DNA of 64,000 bases from Laguncularia racemosa. Its lineage: Eukaryota > Streptophyta > Magnoliopsida > Myrtales > Combretaceae. Below, one piece after another: positions 48,411-60,500 of this stretch (positions within the stretch are counted from its first letter, which is position 1; the number at the start of each line of letters is the position of its first letter). The position numbers and the translations under genes are program-made. The stretch is taken from contig JBBMOL010000226.1 in the NCBI GenBank assembly GCA_037954665.1, forward strand, positions 744,001-808,000, given 5' to 3'. The notes below the pieces were generated by a model. It saw nothing but the letters and a program-made list of their open reading frames with translations. It was not told the DNA's origin and did not search any database.

Positions 48411-49957
48411 TAATTAAACTAAATGAATTATTTTGAATACAAATATTTTCTTAGTATTTTCATTTAACTATCATAAATATATGATTTTAATTTATTTTAT
48501 AGTTTATTTTAATTTTTTTTAAATTATTATTTTTTTAATTAAAAATTATACAGGTTATAAGTAAAACTTTTAAAATAATTTACAGGCTAATCCTGTATTA
48601 AATTTTCACTAATTTCCTGAGTTTTGTAGTTTTCATTTCTTACTAGGCATAAGTACATAGAATGAAAAGAAAAGAAAGTTTTATTTAGATCTATGTAAAT
48701 ATCCTTAGAGTTCCCTCGTATGTATCTCGCAATTTACAAAAAAATATTTCCCCGATGAGCCAAATCAGGATACCTCGAGTGGGCCGCACATCCTCTGACC
48801 AAGGCTAAGTGTTAAAAAAAATGAGGGTGCACATACAGTTACAAATTGCTAAACTTATTTCTATTAGGTCGCAATAAATGCCTTTTAACAATTTAGGAAA
48901 AATTAAAAGTTTTTGGTATCAAATTTAAATAGATAATTGAATTTTCAAGTAATTAAAAAAATTAATGGTATATTAAGCGATTAAATAAAAAAAATCAAAC
49001 TTTTAAATAATTGAAATAAAATATCAATGTTATCTTAAATTGTTTAAATAAAAGATTCGTTATTTTCTGTAAACATACTAAATGGTTCAAATAGATTTTT
49101 TTTTTTACTGTTTGTAATGGTGTCATAATGGGATCTCTAGTTTGAATTACTTAGAATAATGTTGATAATCTATTTTAATCACTTGAAAATTTAACACTCT
49201 ATTTAAACTTAACCCCAAATGTTAATCCTTTTACATGTAATTTTTCCAAAAAATTTAATTAAATTAGTACCAACTTTTTTATTCTATATCCACTTATTTT
49301 CAAATCATTGATACCATCTTGTGTGAAATATTTAGAACTTTATAAGACAATAAATATGGTTTGATGTATTTATTTTATACACACAAAACATAAAAGTGTC
49401 ATCCACTAACATGCATATACATTATATAGACACACAGACACAAAGAAAAAAGAATAAGTCATATTGATGTGATATGATGAATGAATACTATTGACACATA
49501 TTATACCAAAAAAAAAAAAAAAACCCTAAAATGATAACTAAAAGAAATTTAATCTTATTTTTTATTTACATTAAATAAATCCATTTTTTCTTTTTGTCGA
49601 ATAACAAGCTAATTAACAAAATAAATAAATAAATATCAAATGAAAACACAAAAATAAAAACTGGGTCTCTTTTTTACATTTAACTCTTTCTCTCACAAAC
49701 ATTGTGGTAAATCGAACCCATGGCCTACTGAAACTTTTAGATTAGATTATTATGGATCTAAATTATCATGGTATTAGAATGTATACCAAACAACCATCCT
49801 TTTTTCTGTAGCATTTATTAGAAGATGGTTTAAATGGAGTGGAAACTGCAAACTTTTTTTATAATAATTGACAATGCAACTTTCAGGCAACGAATATACT
49901 CAAACTTTATTATATTAGCCAAAAAAACCACCACAATTTACTAGTATTCAGAAGATT
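48411..49957 (-). other. TERT pseudogene intron, part right of TE3, with a MITE-like inverted repeat
   Basis: AT-rich and non-coding. About 48880-49275 contains two arms in opposite orientation: TTTAAATAGATAATTGAATT near 48928 and, inverted, TTTAAATAGAGTGTTAAATT ending near 49210. Both arms continue with TTTTCAAGT and outward with GGAAAAATTA. This is the shape of an old MITE or foldback element, with no sure target duplication. The rest holds a long A run near 49508 and no gene. Confidence 0.5.
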
Positions 49958-50345
49958 TGCTAGAAATACCTTCCTGAACTTGAAATCTGAGCTGGAGTCA
50001 GAATTGCATAAATTTCTATGAATAATATCTTCACTTAAATGGACTCTGGGCGATCGACGCACCGGCTTCCTGCGAATTCATTTTGCTACGCTTTCTCTGA
50101 CGCTGCCAGCTAAATGGTCTCCTATGCTGTCTAACCATTGGTGCAGTCTGATCAGAATTAACTGGCAACACCCCATTCAACACATGATCAGCAGCAAAAC
50201 CACCTCGTTCTATCACAGAAGCTTCAATAAAAAAGGCTGCACTGCCTCTTACTGTGCAAAGTGTGTTGTCTTGCTTTAACTGACTGCAGTTACTATGGGA
50301 ACTTTCAATAAGAGAAGCCAAGTTATCATCAGCCTTAGAAATATT
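49958..50345 (-). pseudogene. TERT: TERT pseudogene segment: N-terminal linker with basic motif
   Basis: On minus it reads SKADDNLASLIESSHSNC through HVLNGVLPVNSDQTAP to RRPFSWQRQRKRSKMNSQE and a stop. The RxxRPFxWQRxRKR motif is characteristic of the linker between the TEN and RNA-binding domains in plant TERT. After the stop, a frame change gives SSSDFKFRK and then GTATTT, a possible donor. The edges are approximate. The exon encoding the TEN domain would lie at higher coordinates and was not found. Confidence 0.75.
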
Positions 50346-51434
50346 TTCCTCTTTGCTCAGCGAAATATTACAAGATTACAAGATTAACATGAATTTTAAC
50401 AAACAATAATAATAATAAAAAAAAATGAATCAAATCAAATCTTTAGGAAGGGGGAGCATTATATGTTTTGATCCCAAAGCCGATTTGGTGCAATCTGATG
50501 CCCTCTAAGCTTGTTAACGATGCCTATAAATAGAATACAATACTAGAAGCCAAAAAAGAGGATTGAAAAATCATTGAAAAACACTCATACGTGTTAGTTC
50601 GAAGCTTTCTACCCAGGACCCATTACTTGTTAGTCACCAACTTCTCCTTAGGAAAGCTCCACCTATAGACCACCATGAACCTCCATTTAGGTGCCGATAA
50701 AACCTTAGTAACCTCTAGTTTTAGGAACACCAAGCCTTTAGTCCTGGTACCTCCCCACTTTGTGAAATCAGAGAACCACCATAGATAGCCTTTGATAACC
50801 CTTTCGATCACCGCCCTAGGAGCCCTTTCATGCAAAAACACCTTTGGATTTGAGTTCTACACCTTTGAAAACTTAGGAAACCTTTAGTCCTAGTCCCTCC
50901 CCACCTTGTGAAATTGGAGAAACACCATAGACACCCTTGGGCAACCCTTTTAATCACCACCTTAGGAGCCCTTTCATATGAAAACACCTTTAGATTTAAG
51001 CTCTACACCCTTGAAAACTTAGGAAAGCCCTCCTTTGCCACTTCCAATATCCATTAAAGCACCATTAGTGAAGGCCCTTAGTTTTTGTCCTTCACTATGC
51101 TTATCTGACCCATGATCTAACCTAGACCTAACCCACATGTGCGAAGCTAACCTGCTTAACCCATGATCCAATCTAAGAACCTCGACCCGTGACTCACAGA
51201 GTTGACCTGCACCTAGTTAGTACATTTTTCTACATTTTTATTTTTTTAGGGATTATTTATCTAGCTCTTAAGTAATATAAAAAAAAAGTTCAGATTAGTA
51301 AAAAATAAATGATAATGAAAATGATAATAGGGGAACATAATATAAAGTTTTATTTTTGTCATTGTGCCTCATAAATAGGAATGGGTACCCATCAAGTTGT
51401 CCTAATGTATACCACTATTCGATGGTGAATAATT
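50346..51434 (+). other. Probable 5' LTR of a decayed Tat/Ogre-like element (TE6), first part
   Basis: From about 50464 (TGTTTTGATCCCAAAGCCGA) the sequence has the look of a Tat/Ogre LTR, including GACCCATGATCTAACC-type phrases near 51110-51200. Two imperfect copies of a roughly 180-bp segment (about 50650-50870 and 50880-51040) are present. No gene is supported; the open frame at 50623-50841 minus has no family resemblance. The start is a guess, made from the PBS-like site at 53543. Confidence 0.4.
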
Positions 51435-51439
51435 TTTAG

Positions 51440-52662
51440 TGATAGGAATCAAAATTCTACAAGACCTATCATTAGGACAAAAACTAAAGGTTTTCAAAAT
51501 CTTAGCGATGAGGGTCATTTTTGAACAACTCGACCCCAGAATTATTTGTTTACAAACCTCTTTTCTAGTACTCTTGTATTGTGTATTCCAACAGGCACAC
51601 TTATTAGGCTTTATAGGCTAATGGACAAACTCACTAAGACTCAGCTTGTAGGTTATTCATGGACCGACCTAAACTGGCAATGAGCTGGACTGATGAATCC
51701 TACTGAAGAGCTAGCTTGTTGAAGATTATTTTATACTAGTAATTTATTTTCTTGGAAACATTTATTTTGTAAGTTTTGGGGAAATTTTATTTAGTTGTGA
51801 TTTGTGTTTTAGGATTGGCTACCCTATAGTGGCATAGTTGTAATTTTCTAGTCATTTTAATCCTAAAGGGAGCAAGTATAAATACTTGCTTAAGTAGGGT
51901 TTTAGTGGAGGGAAATACACTTGAAAATTGCAGCAAACATTTTCGTAAGAGATTAGGGTTTCCTAAGATTTCATAGGACTTTTATCAATTTCAATCCAAT
52001 TGGAATTGTGATGAGTTTGCAACCTAGTGAATTGTGAGTTATATCAATTCCCTAAGTTGATTTCCTTTTCATCACTAGTGTGTAATATCTAGGATTGATT
52101 AAGGTAAGTTCTTATTGTTCTAGTTTTTGGCGTCATTTGTGATCCTAAAATCCGTTCATATTATGTTCTCAAATTGATTAGTTTTATATCATTATATTGC
52201 CTTCAATTTGTCTTATATTGTTTTGCGTGGAATTCCATTGTGTTTAGGAGGATTTCACGGTCTTATTTGTATGTGATAGTGATTGGGATTTCATTGGATA
52301 TTGAATTGAGTTCTTGATTCATTTGAGCAACATCATCATTGTGGTTTTAATCCTCATTGATTTTGTAATTCGGATCACACTCAAATTTTAGAGTTCATTC
52401 CAACTTGTTCCAAGTTGATCCGGTTTTGATCTTGTGATTAGTAGTTGTTCAATTGGTTTATTTACATTTTCTTAGAGCCCCTTTTAAGCATATCATCTTT
52501 TGGTATCAGAGCTTATTATACTTGGATATTCAATCTTGGTCATGTCACTATTTGTGGATAAGTAGTAGGGGTTCACGTAATTGGAGGACTAGTTTGATTA
52601 ACATTGTGTAATTGGTCTTTCAATTTGGTTTTGTGTGCTTATACTTGGTATTAAGAATATCA
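51440..52662 (+). mobile_element. 1.2-kb TG...CA unit, copy B
   Basis: It begins TGATAGGAATCAAAATTC and ends AAGAATATCA, flanked by exact TTTAG duplications (51435-51439 and 52663-52667). It aligns end to end with copy A (39887-41098), including the internal TTTTGGTATCAGAGC at about 52498. No coding. Being a clean, independently inserted copy with the same ends, it shows the unit moves as a defined element. Confidence 0.9.
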
Positions 52663-52667
52663 TTTAG

Positions 52668-53249
52668 TAACAAAATAATAGTAAAAAATGAATAATAAAA
52701 AATAAAATTAAATAAAATAATAAAAATCTTTAGTATAGATAAGAATAAAAATATAAAAGAATGATAATAACAAATATATATGTAAAATTAGAAAAAAAAA
52801 AAGAAGAAATGAAATATAATAAAATTTTGGTATAACTAAGAATTTTTGGAACAAAAATATAATCAAGATAAAAAAAGAATAATCAAAGAAAAAAATATAT
52901 GATAAAATAACAAAACTTTTTTTTTTTTATCAAAATCTAGTATCTTAGGGTTTTATACATAAAACTTTTTTAAAAATAAAATCTAGTATGATGCTTTTTT
53001 TGAACTTAGGTTACCTTAGGTTTTTTCAAATGATCACATAACAACCTAGATCCCTCAAGTATTTTTATAATAAAAATTAATTCAATTAAACAATGTAAAC
53101 TTGGAATTTTTCATTAAATAAAATCGATCAACAAATTAAGATTTTATAAAAAAAGAATGAACTACGAGTGGTTTCCCAGCACCTTCAGGGTAACATAATA
53201 AAATAAAACTTTAGGCTTTTTCGGAAAAATTAGCATCAGTACATGATCT

Positions 53250-53285
<36 letters not shown>

Positions 53286-53701
53286 CATGATGATGATGGT
53301 AATAAATAAATAAATAAATGTATGAAAAATATAAGATAGGAATATAAAGGTCTTTTAGTAAAAATTCTTAAAAGTTTTATGAGGTAATCATTTAGGTTTT
53401 AACAGGCTAGTTCCTAAACCCATCAATCTCAGGTTAATGTTTTTTTTTAAGTATCTTTTTAAAAAATTCACAAACTAGTAGTTAGTTAAGGTTAATCAAC
53501 TTAATTAACCTTAACTTATTTTTATTTTTCAACTAAGATTGGTGGCAACTCCTTTTAAAATTAATTTTCCTTAATTTAGTAAAGTAATCTATATTAAATG
53601 GGTAAGATTTATTATAGATTAAAATTAAGAAAAATGATTAAAAACTATACTCAATAGGACGACAACATTGCTAGAGATCCATGTACTTTAAAGTGGACTA
53701 G
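52668..53701 (+). other. TE6 5' LTR, second part, with primer-binding site
   Basis: AT-rich with a TAA microsatellite (about 53249-53284). TGGCAACTCC at 53543-53552 is the same as the Tat/Ogre primer site at 30343, so the LTR probably ends near 53540. The leader that follows is cut by TE4 at 53702. Confidence 0.45.
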
Positions 53702-54719
53702 TGATGGGAATCAAGTCATCTCAATTATAGATGCATCTATCATTGTTTACCGACAACAACTGATGACTCAAGCAAGCATGGAACTTAAAAGTGGGTAGTT
53801 TTCTTTTGAAGATATGACTATGCAAAGTTGAAGGCCGGTAGTGTACTTTCAAAAGGCTAGTGATGTACGCATTTAGGTTGACTATAAAGGCCGACGACCT
53901 AGCTTTCCTCAAGGCTGGTGGCTTACAATTTAGGCGGGTTAATTTTATGTTGTTTTAAACCAATTTCTTTGTAATAGAACTTTGCCTTCTTATATACATT
54001 TGGGGGAATAGAAAGGAGATAGAATTTAAATATTTCAGAAATACAAATGTTTGAGTTTTTTCTCATTCTTCGTATACTCTTATTAATCCTTAGATTATGG
54101 TGAGTGACGGTATCAGGATTGTTGTGTGTCATATCAACAAATCAATACTAAGACTATTCTCTTGCTAGTGCGTTGTATTTGATAAGGGTTTAAGGTTTTA
54201 TCTTGTTATTGTTATTTATTTTGGATTACTTGTTGTGAATTGTTGGTTGGAATTGTGATTACTTGATTTTGGATTGGAATTAGGCACATCATAATTTGGT
54301 ATCACTTGAATTGTTTGAATTGGAAATGAAAAATTAAGGTTTATGCCATAAGTAACTTGAGTTGTTTGATTGTGAATTGAAGATAGGATTATTGCATGAT
54401 TTGTGCCGTGATTAATTGAATGTTGTGAATTGAAATTAAGGTTTACACTATGGTTTGTGTGATTGTGATTTGATGATTGAGTGAAGGTTGCAAATTGGGG
54501 TTTATGCTGTGATTTATGTCGTGGATTGATTGAATTTGAATTAGAATTGAACAAGGGTTGAGATTTTGGTTGTATTGTGATTTACGAGATTGTGATTTAG
54601 GAATAGAACGAGGGTTGACATTAAGGTTATGTTGTGGTGTGTGATCATGATTTGGGAATTATTGTATTGAGACTACAAATAAGTGAAGTATGTTGAATGA
54701 TAGTGTGAACGGAGGAATT

Positions 54720-55985
54720 CGGGATGAAGCCAACAGTTAGGTTAGAGAAGGAGGTTAGGGACATCGTGCTATAGGTAGTGGTAGAGATTTGGAAGAACAG
54801 TTACAGGATCTAACCACCATTGTTGCTAATCTAGCAATGTGGGTGGATTAGATGACATTACCCCAACAGCCAATGGCAAATCCACAAGCACCCCCACCTT
54901 AGGTAGCCATTAATGATATATATAGGGAAAGAGCATCAGGAGGAAATAGGGGAAAGCGAGTTGGAGGAGATTATCACACTTACCGAGAAGAAAGAGATGA
55001 TAATTTTGAATATGAATTCTATCATAACCATGAGTTCAGACCGCCTAGGAGTTTAGAATATGTGAAATTATAGATGCCCTCATTTGCTAGAAGGGGATTT
55101 GCAGGGGATTATCTTAATTGGGAGGGTAAGGTGGAAGGACTTTTTGAGTGTTATGAAATTAATGACAATATTCGAGTACATTTGGCAGCAATTAAATTTA
55201 CAAGGTATGCCGCCTTATGATGGAAGAACATTGTGGCTAGTAGGAGGAGAGATGGTGATACCGAGATCCGTACTTGGTAGGAGATGAAGCAGGTCATGAG
55301 GAAGAGATTTATTCCATAGCATTACAAGCATGAGCTATTCATGCGCCTCCAAACCTTGAGACAAGGAGGCTAAACTGTAGACGAGTATGTCTAAGAATTT
55401 GAAGTGCTAATGATTCGATGTGAGACCATTGAGCCTCTTGAACAGATGATGGCATGATTTGTGTTAAGTCTAAAATATGAGATTGCCTATATTGTGAAGT
55501 TGCAGCGATATGCTACACTTGATGAGGCCATCCATTTGGCTTTGAAAGTTGAGAGACAAGGGTGTTTTAATCCTTATAGAGTAGCGAGTAATAGGTATGG
55601 ATCCTCTAACAAACTATATGGTTTAGATAGTAAGCATGTTGATAAGTGGGATATGATAAGAATGCGTAAGAGAATGTAGCTATTACTAACATTAGAGGAG
55701 AGAAGGAATTTTCTAGAAAGGGGAAAGCAGTTGTTGGGGCTGAAATTAAGTAGATAGTGGCTAGGTCATTATGTAGAAAGACTCGTCAAATCCAATGCTT
55801 CAAATATTTACGTTTTGGACATGTGGTTGCTCAATGTCCAAACAAAAGGGTGATGACTATTATAGAGGTAGAGAGTAAGAATGATGAGGAAGTGATGCAT
55901 GAGCCAGTAAATTTGTCAGTAGTGCTAGATGAGTATTATGGGGGTGTAGATGTTGAGGTAAATGAAGACAAAGGGAATGATTAGT
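54720..55985 (+). pseudogene. TE4 gag remnant
   Basis: The gag core is readable across frames around 55070-55320 (for example NWEGKVEGLFECY and MKQVMRKRF). The knuckle near 55798-55840 reads CFKYLRFGHVVAQCP, with the second Cys replaced by Tyr. Stops and frameshifts are frequent. It follows the usual leader. Confidence 0.8.
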
Positions 55986-56008
55986 ATTTGGCTATCAATG
56001 TGTAGCGC

Positions 56009-56890
56009 ATGGTGATGACTACTTTTTCTATTAATGAGAAAGAACAGAGGGAGAACCTATTCCCTATTTCTTACAAGGTCCAAGGTAACCTTTGTGCTCT
56101 TATTATTGATGGTGGTAGTTGCACTAATGCAGTGGTTACTTCTCTAGATAATAAATTGAAACTAATCACTACCCCATACCCTAAGCCATATAAACTGCAT
56201 TAGTTGAGTGAATAAGGTAGTTTGCATATTACTTAAAGGGCTAAGGTTCCATTCAGCATAGGGGAGAAGTACCATGATGAGATTGTTTGTGATATTCTTC
56301 TTATGTGCGCATCACATATGCTACTTGGTAGATTGTGGTTATTTAATAGGAGAGTATTGCATGATGGGTTTAAGAACACCTATGTGTTTCAAAAGAATGG
56401 TGAGTGAATTTTTTTTAATCTTATGTTACCAGCTGAGGTGTAAGAAGCACAAAGACAAATTAATAAAACCACTGAAAAGAAGTCTTTATTTGTGAGGTAG
56501 AAGGAACTGAAAGAAAACTTGAGTGGAGTGTAACAGTCCTAGTTGATTTAGAAGCTTCATCAAAAAGCTTCTGAACATCTTAAAAAGACTTAAGAGCAGC
56601 TATAACTTCAAGGCAAAAAACATAGGCAGACTAAGATTTTCAATCTAGGTGACTTAGTTTAGATTCATTGCCATAAGGATCAGGTTCATTACAAGAAATC
56701 ACATAAATTTTTACCTAAAACAAATGGAACATTCAAGATTCTGAAGTGCATCAACAACAATGCTTACAGGGTGGAACTACTAGGAGAACACAACGTTTTT
56801 GCTATGTTTAATGTTGCAGATATATCACCTTACCTATCAGAAGACCGTCATGAAGAACCATTGGATTTGAGGGCAAATCTTCTATAGGCC
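56009..56890 (+). pseudogene. TE4 protease fused by deletion to the integrase C-terminal tail
   Basis: LIIDGGSCTNAV (about 56098-56133) is the retropepsin site, with Ser of DSG changed to Gly. After about 56520 the sequence jumps to KTNGTFKILKCINNNAY and FNVADISPYLSED (about 56720-56845), the GPF-type end of integrase. Several kilobases of RT to integrase are missing between. Stops are present on both sides of the junction. Confidence 0.82.
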
Positions 56891-57512
56891 TGAGGAGATG
56901 GTGGGAATCAAGTCATCTCAATTATAGATGCATCTATCATTGTTTCAAGACAACAATTGATGACTTAAGCAAGTATGGAACTTAAAAGCGAGTGGCTTTC
57001 TTTTGAAGATATGACTATGTAAAGTTGAAGGTCGGACAATGTACTTTCAAGGCTGGCCATAAAGGTTAGTGGTATACTTTCAAAAGGCCAGTGGTGTAGC
57101 CATTTTAGGTCAGTAGCCTAGCTTCCTTAAGGCTGGTGGCATACAATTTAAGTCAGTTAATTTTATGTTGTTTCAAACCAATTTCTTTGTAATAGAACTT
57201 TGCCTTCTTATATATTTGGGGGAACAGAAAGGAGATAGACTTTGGATATTTCAGAAACACAAAAGTTTGAGTTTTCTCTCATTCTTCTTATACTTTTATC
57301 AATCCTTAGATTGTGGCGAGTGATGGTATTGGGATTGTTGTGCGTCATATCAATAAATTCATGCTAGGACTATTTTGTTGCTAGTGCATCATATCTGGTA
57401 AGAGTTTAGGGTTTTATCTTGTTATTATTATTTGTTTTGGATTACTTGTTGTGAATCATTGGTTGGAATTGTGATTGCTTGATTTTGCATTGGAATTAGG
57501 TACATCAACTAG

Positions 57513-58083
57513 CCATGTATTAATTTTCATGAGTATGTTTGAAAGGCCTTTATCTTCTTATAATATGTTCTTATTGCTTATCTTATGAATTAGTTTGTAA
57601 ATAGTTGTACTAATCGGGTTTTGAGTAATGCAAAAAAAAGAAAAAAAGAAAAATGGGAGAAAATGTCCCAAGAGGCCACCATATGGGGGAAATTTTATTA
57701 TAAAATGCATGTTTAGACATGGTTGGGCCTCAACCATTTAGGAAACTACAATGAAATGCCATTGTCTAGCCATTAGGTTGTAGTGGTATATACTATCGCT
57801 TGGTGGCGATTAGGCAAATTTGCTCTAAGCTTCGATGTACCTATTGGTTATAGAGTTGGAGGACCTTTAGAACCCACCCTAATTACGGTGCATGTGTATT
57901 TTATTTTACTATTTTATGCTCTACTTTGCAAACAAAAAGTAATGTGGCGCTGTGAACATGAAGTTGCAACTTTGTTAATGTTAAAAAATCATAGTTTTAG
58001 TAATCTCATTTCCTTATATTTTTTAGCTTTATAAATTTTCGTGTTTTTCTTTTCTTTTTGTAATCTGTTGTAAAGATGGAAAA
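57513..58083 (+). other. TE6 leader between TE4 and TE5
   Basis: No gene is recognised; an open frame at 57783-58034 has no family resemblance. It holds an A/G-rich stretch near 57630-57660. It is assigned to TE6 only because it lies between two insertions in the same apparent host sequence. Confidence 0.35.
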
Positions 58084-58088
58084 CTAAG

Positions 58089-58851
58089 TGATGGGGATTA
58101 GCTAGCATCAAGAGTTCAAGAGTCAAAGTCCAATGACCCGTTGCATGGTATTGGAGGTCCAATGACAAGAGCCAGAGCTAAGCGGATGAGAGAGGCTTTG
58201 CAAGGATTAGTGATGGAGCTGCAAGAGAAGGAACCGAAAGGAATGAAGGAATCAATAGGATCATACACGGTCGTGTATCACGACCGTGTATACTTACGCG
58301 GCCTAACAGCACGGCCAGCGGCACAACCGTGTGTCCCAGCCGTGTGTCCCAGTCGAAATTTCACAGATGAATACACGGCTAAAAGGCACGGTCGTGTATG
58401 AAACCGTGTACTGTGCTCGTCATATACACAGACACATATACGGCCTAGAGGCACAGCCGTGTATGAGACCGTGTACTTTGTTCGTCGCATGCCCAGCATC
58501 ATACACGGCTTGGAGACACGGCCGTGTATGGAGGCCGTGTACTACGCGTGTATTTTATTATTTCTTAGTATAAATACCCTCTTGTCAGATACGCTAGGGC
58601 AGATTATTACGGATATTTCATTATTGAATACACCTTTTGAGAGCTCTCTCTCTTTTGTTCTTTGCGAAAGAACTCTTTTCGATTTCTTCGATCTAAACGC
58701 TTGGGGAAGTCATCTTGATAACTTAGGTTTCAATCAACAGGTGTGGTTGGGGTCTAGTTCCGTTCATCGCTTATTCAAGATGATTCTTGGGAATCCGATT
58801 TCAAATCACGATCGATAGGTTCTAGGTTTAATATACCTAGGGTTCGCATCA
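58089..58851 (+). repeat. TE5 5' LTR with ACACGG/CCGTGT array
   Basis: 763 bp. From 58262 to 58556 it holds about a dozen ACACGG or CCGTGT half-sites in inverted pairs. A TATAAATAC box follows near 58570 and ends the array. GGPMTRARAKRMREALQG is encoded near 58150-58205, the same polyprotein tail that lies in the 3' LTR. Confidence 0.93.
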
Positions 58852-58853
58852 TT

Positions 58854-58866
58854 TGGTATCAGAGCC
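58854..58866 (+). other. TE5 primer-binding site (tRNA-iMet type)
   Basis: TGGTATCAGAGCC starts two bases after the LTR end. It is complementary to the 3' end of initiator tRNA-Met as used by chromoviruses. Confidence 0.9.
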
Positions 58867-59464
58867 TCGGCTTCTTGATTCAAGTAATTCTATCCTTTTC
58901 TATTATTTATCGTTGTCTTCAAAAAAAAAAAAAATCGTCTGGAAATTCGTCAGGAAATTGCTATTGTTCTGTTGTTTTTCTCGAATCCTCCTGAACAAGG
59001 CAAATTCGTTACCTTTTTTTTTTTTTTCCACTGCGGCCACTGCAAATCGCAGACAAATTAACTTAGGTTTAAAAAAAAAAAAAAGAGAAGAAGAAGAAGA
59101 GAAATTCGTATCAAAAAAAAGAAAAAAGGAAGAACATTTCAGTAATCCAGTATCTATATTTATCGTCATTCGTGGGTATTCGTTGTGTCCCTATTGGAGT
59201 CCTTGTCCGTGTTTCCCTTAATTGGCTGTTGAATTGGAACCGTTTGTTTAAAAAGTGAGTTGCCTTAGTGGTTTATGTTAAAGCAATTTTGATTGAGTTC
59301 TGATCAAAGAGCCTATAAGAGCGAGTTGTGAGGACTATCTATTTAGTGAACGAAACACGAGTGAATTCACATCTTTGAGTGTAAACAGGTGAGGGAGAGA
59401 AGTGTGAGGTTTATTTATTTTGTTTTATTTTTTGTGTTATTTCTAACCCTTTTGTTGCAGCAAT

Positions 59465-60500
59465 ATGTCTGATCAAAGTCCTACTAATGGAGAGAAGGGA
59501 GGCGTAGATAAGAAATTGATGTTTGAGGCATTATTCGGTGAGATGAGAAAAATGCTGAGTGCTGAAATGGAGCAAGTTCATGAGAGGTTGGATAAGATGG
59601 AGCAGGTAGGGAACCGTCAGGTAGTAATGTTGTGGGGAGAAGAACTAATAGGCATTCAAGAGGTGGAGTGAGTATAGAAGAGAATGAGGATACTGATTCA
59701 GGGGAATATGGTTTCATGAGGGAGAGAAGAGACACCCAACGGCGAGATGGTAATTTGGGTAGTATTAAGATGAAGATACCTTCCTTTCAAGGGAAGAATG
59801 ATCCAGAGCTGTATTTGGAGTGGGAGAGAAAAGTGGACCATGTATTTGATTGCCATAATTACAGTGAGGAGAAGAAGATAAAGTTAGCTGCAATTGAATT
59901 TTTTTATTATGCCAGTGTATGGTGGGATCGCTGGTGCGTAATAGGAGAAGGTATGGTGAGAGGCCTGTTGGCACTTGGAATGAGATGAAAACAATTATGC
60001 GGAAGAGGTTTATCCCTAGTCATTATTATAGGGATTTGCATAGGAAATTACAGGGGTTGACACAAGGGTCCAAAAGTGTAGAGGACTATTATAAGGAGAT
60101 GGAGATAGCTATGATTAGAGCTAACGTGGATGAGGAAGATGAGGCTACAATGGCTAGATTCCTCAATGGGTTGAATCGGGAGATCGCTGATGTAGTAGAC
60201 TTACAACATTATGTGGATATTGAGGAATTGCTGCATAAGGCGATCAAGGTAGAGAAGCAGTTGAAGTATAAGGGGAATTCTAAATCTTGGGCGACTTCTA
60301 ACTCTTCATGGAAGTCAAATTGGAAGAAGAACACTGCAGACTCAAAACCAAAAGAGGATGCGAAGGCCAAAAGTTCAGTTACTTCCTCTAAAGGTAAATC
60401 TGACACTAAACCATTCACTAGAACTCATGATGTCAAATGTTTCAGGTGTCAGGGGTTTGGACATATTGCATCTCAATGTCCAAATCAAAGGACCATGATC
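59465..60500 (+). pseudogene. TE5 gag, one frameshift
   Basis: The ATG at 59465 begins MSDQSPTNGE. The frame shifts near 59640, again near 59930, and is then open from 59919 to 60956. The core includes MKIPSFQGKNDPELYLEWER and MRKRFIPSHYYRDLHRKLQG, and MARFLNGLNREIAD. An intact knuckle CFRCQGFGHIASQCP is at about 60438-60482. The leader upstream (58867-59464) has A and T runs and no gene. Apart from two frame changes it is the best-kept gag in the window. Confidence 0.87.

Larger units (their letters stand above)
53702..57507 (+). mobile_element. TE4: short Ty3/gypsy element lacking the pol core
   Basis: LTRs at 53702-54291 and 56899-57507 start TGRTGGGAATCAAGTCATC and end ACATCA. Exact duplications ACTAG flank it (53697-53701, 57508-57512). 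A TGGTATCA primer remnant is at 54297. The interior has gag, protease and an integrase C-terminal tail only; RT, RNase H and the integrase core are gone. At 3.8 kb it is about two thirds of a usual element of this type. The gag and tail wording fit chromoviruses related to TE5. Confidence 0.92.

Noticed and set aside
16718..50345. TERT as a functional gene with very long introns
   Set aside because: Stops and frameshifts lie inside exons, motif A Asp is changed, and two large elements interrupt exons rather than introns.
50623..50841. 72-codon minus-strand frame
   Set aside because: No known motif. It overlaps an imperfect duplication in LTR-like sequence, and the second copy of the repeat is not open.
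57783..58034. 83-codon frame between TE4 and TE5
   Set aside because: No family resemblance, no conserved context, and the length is expected by chance.
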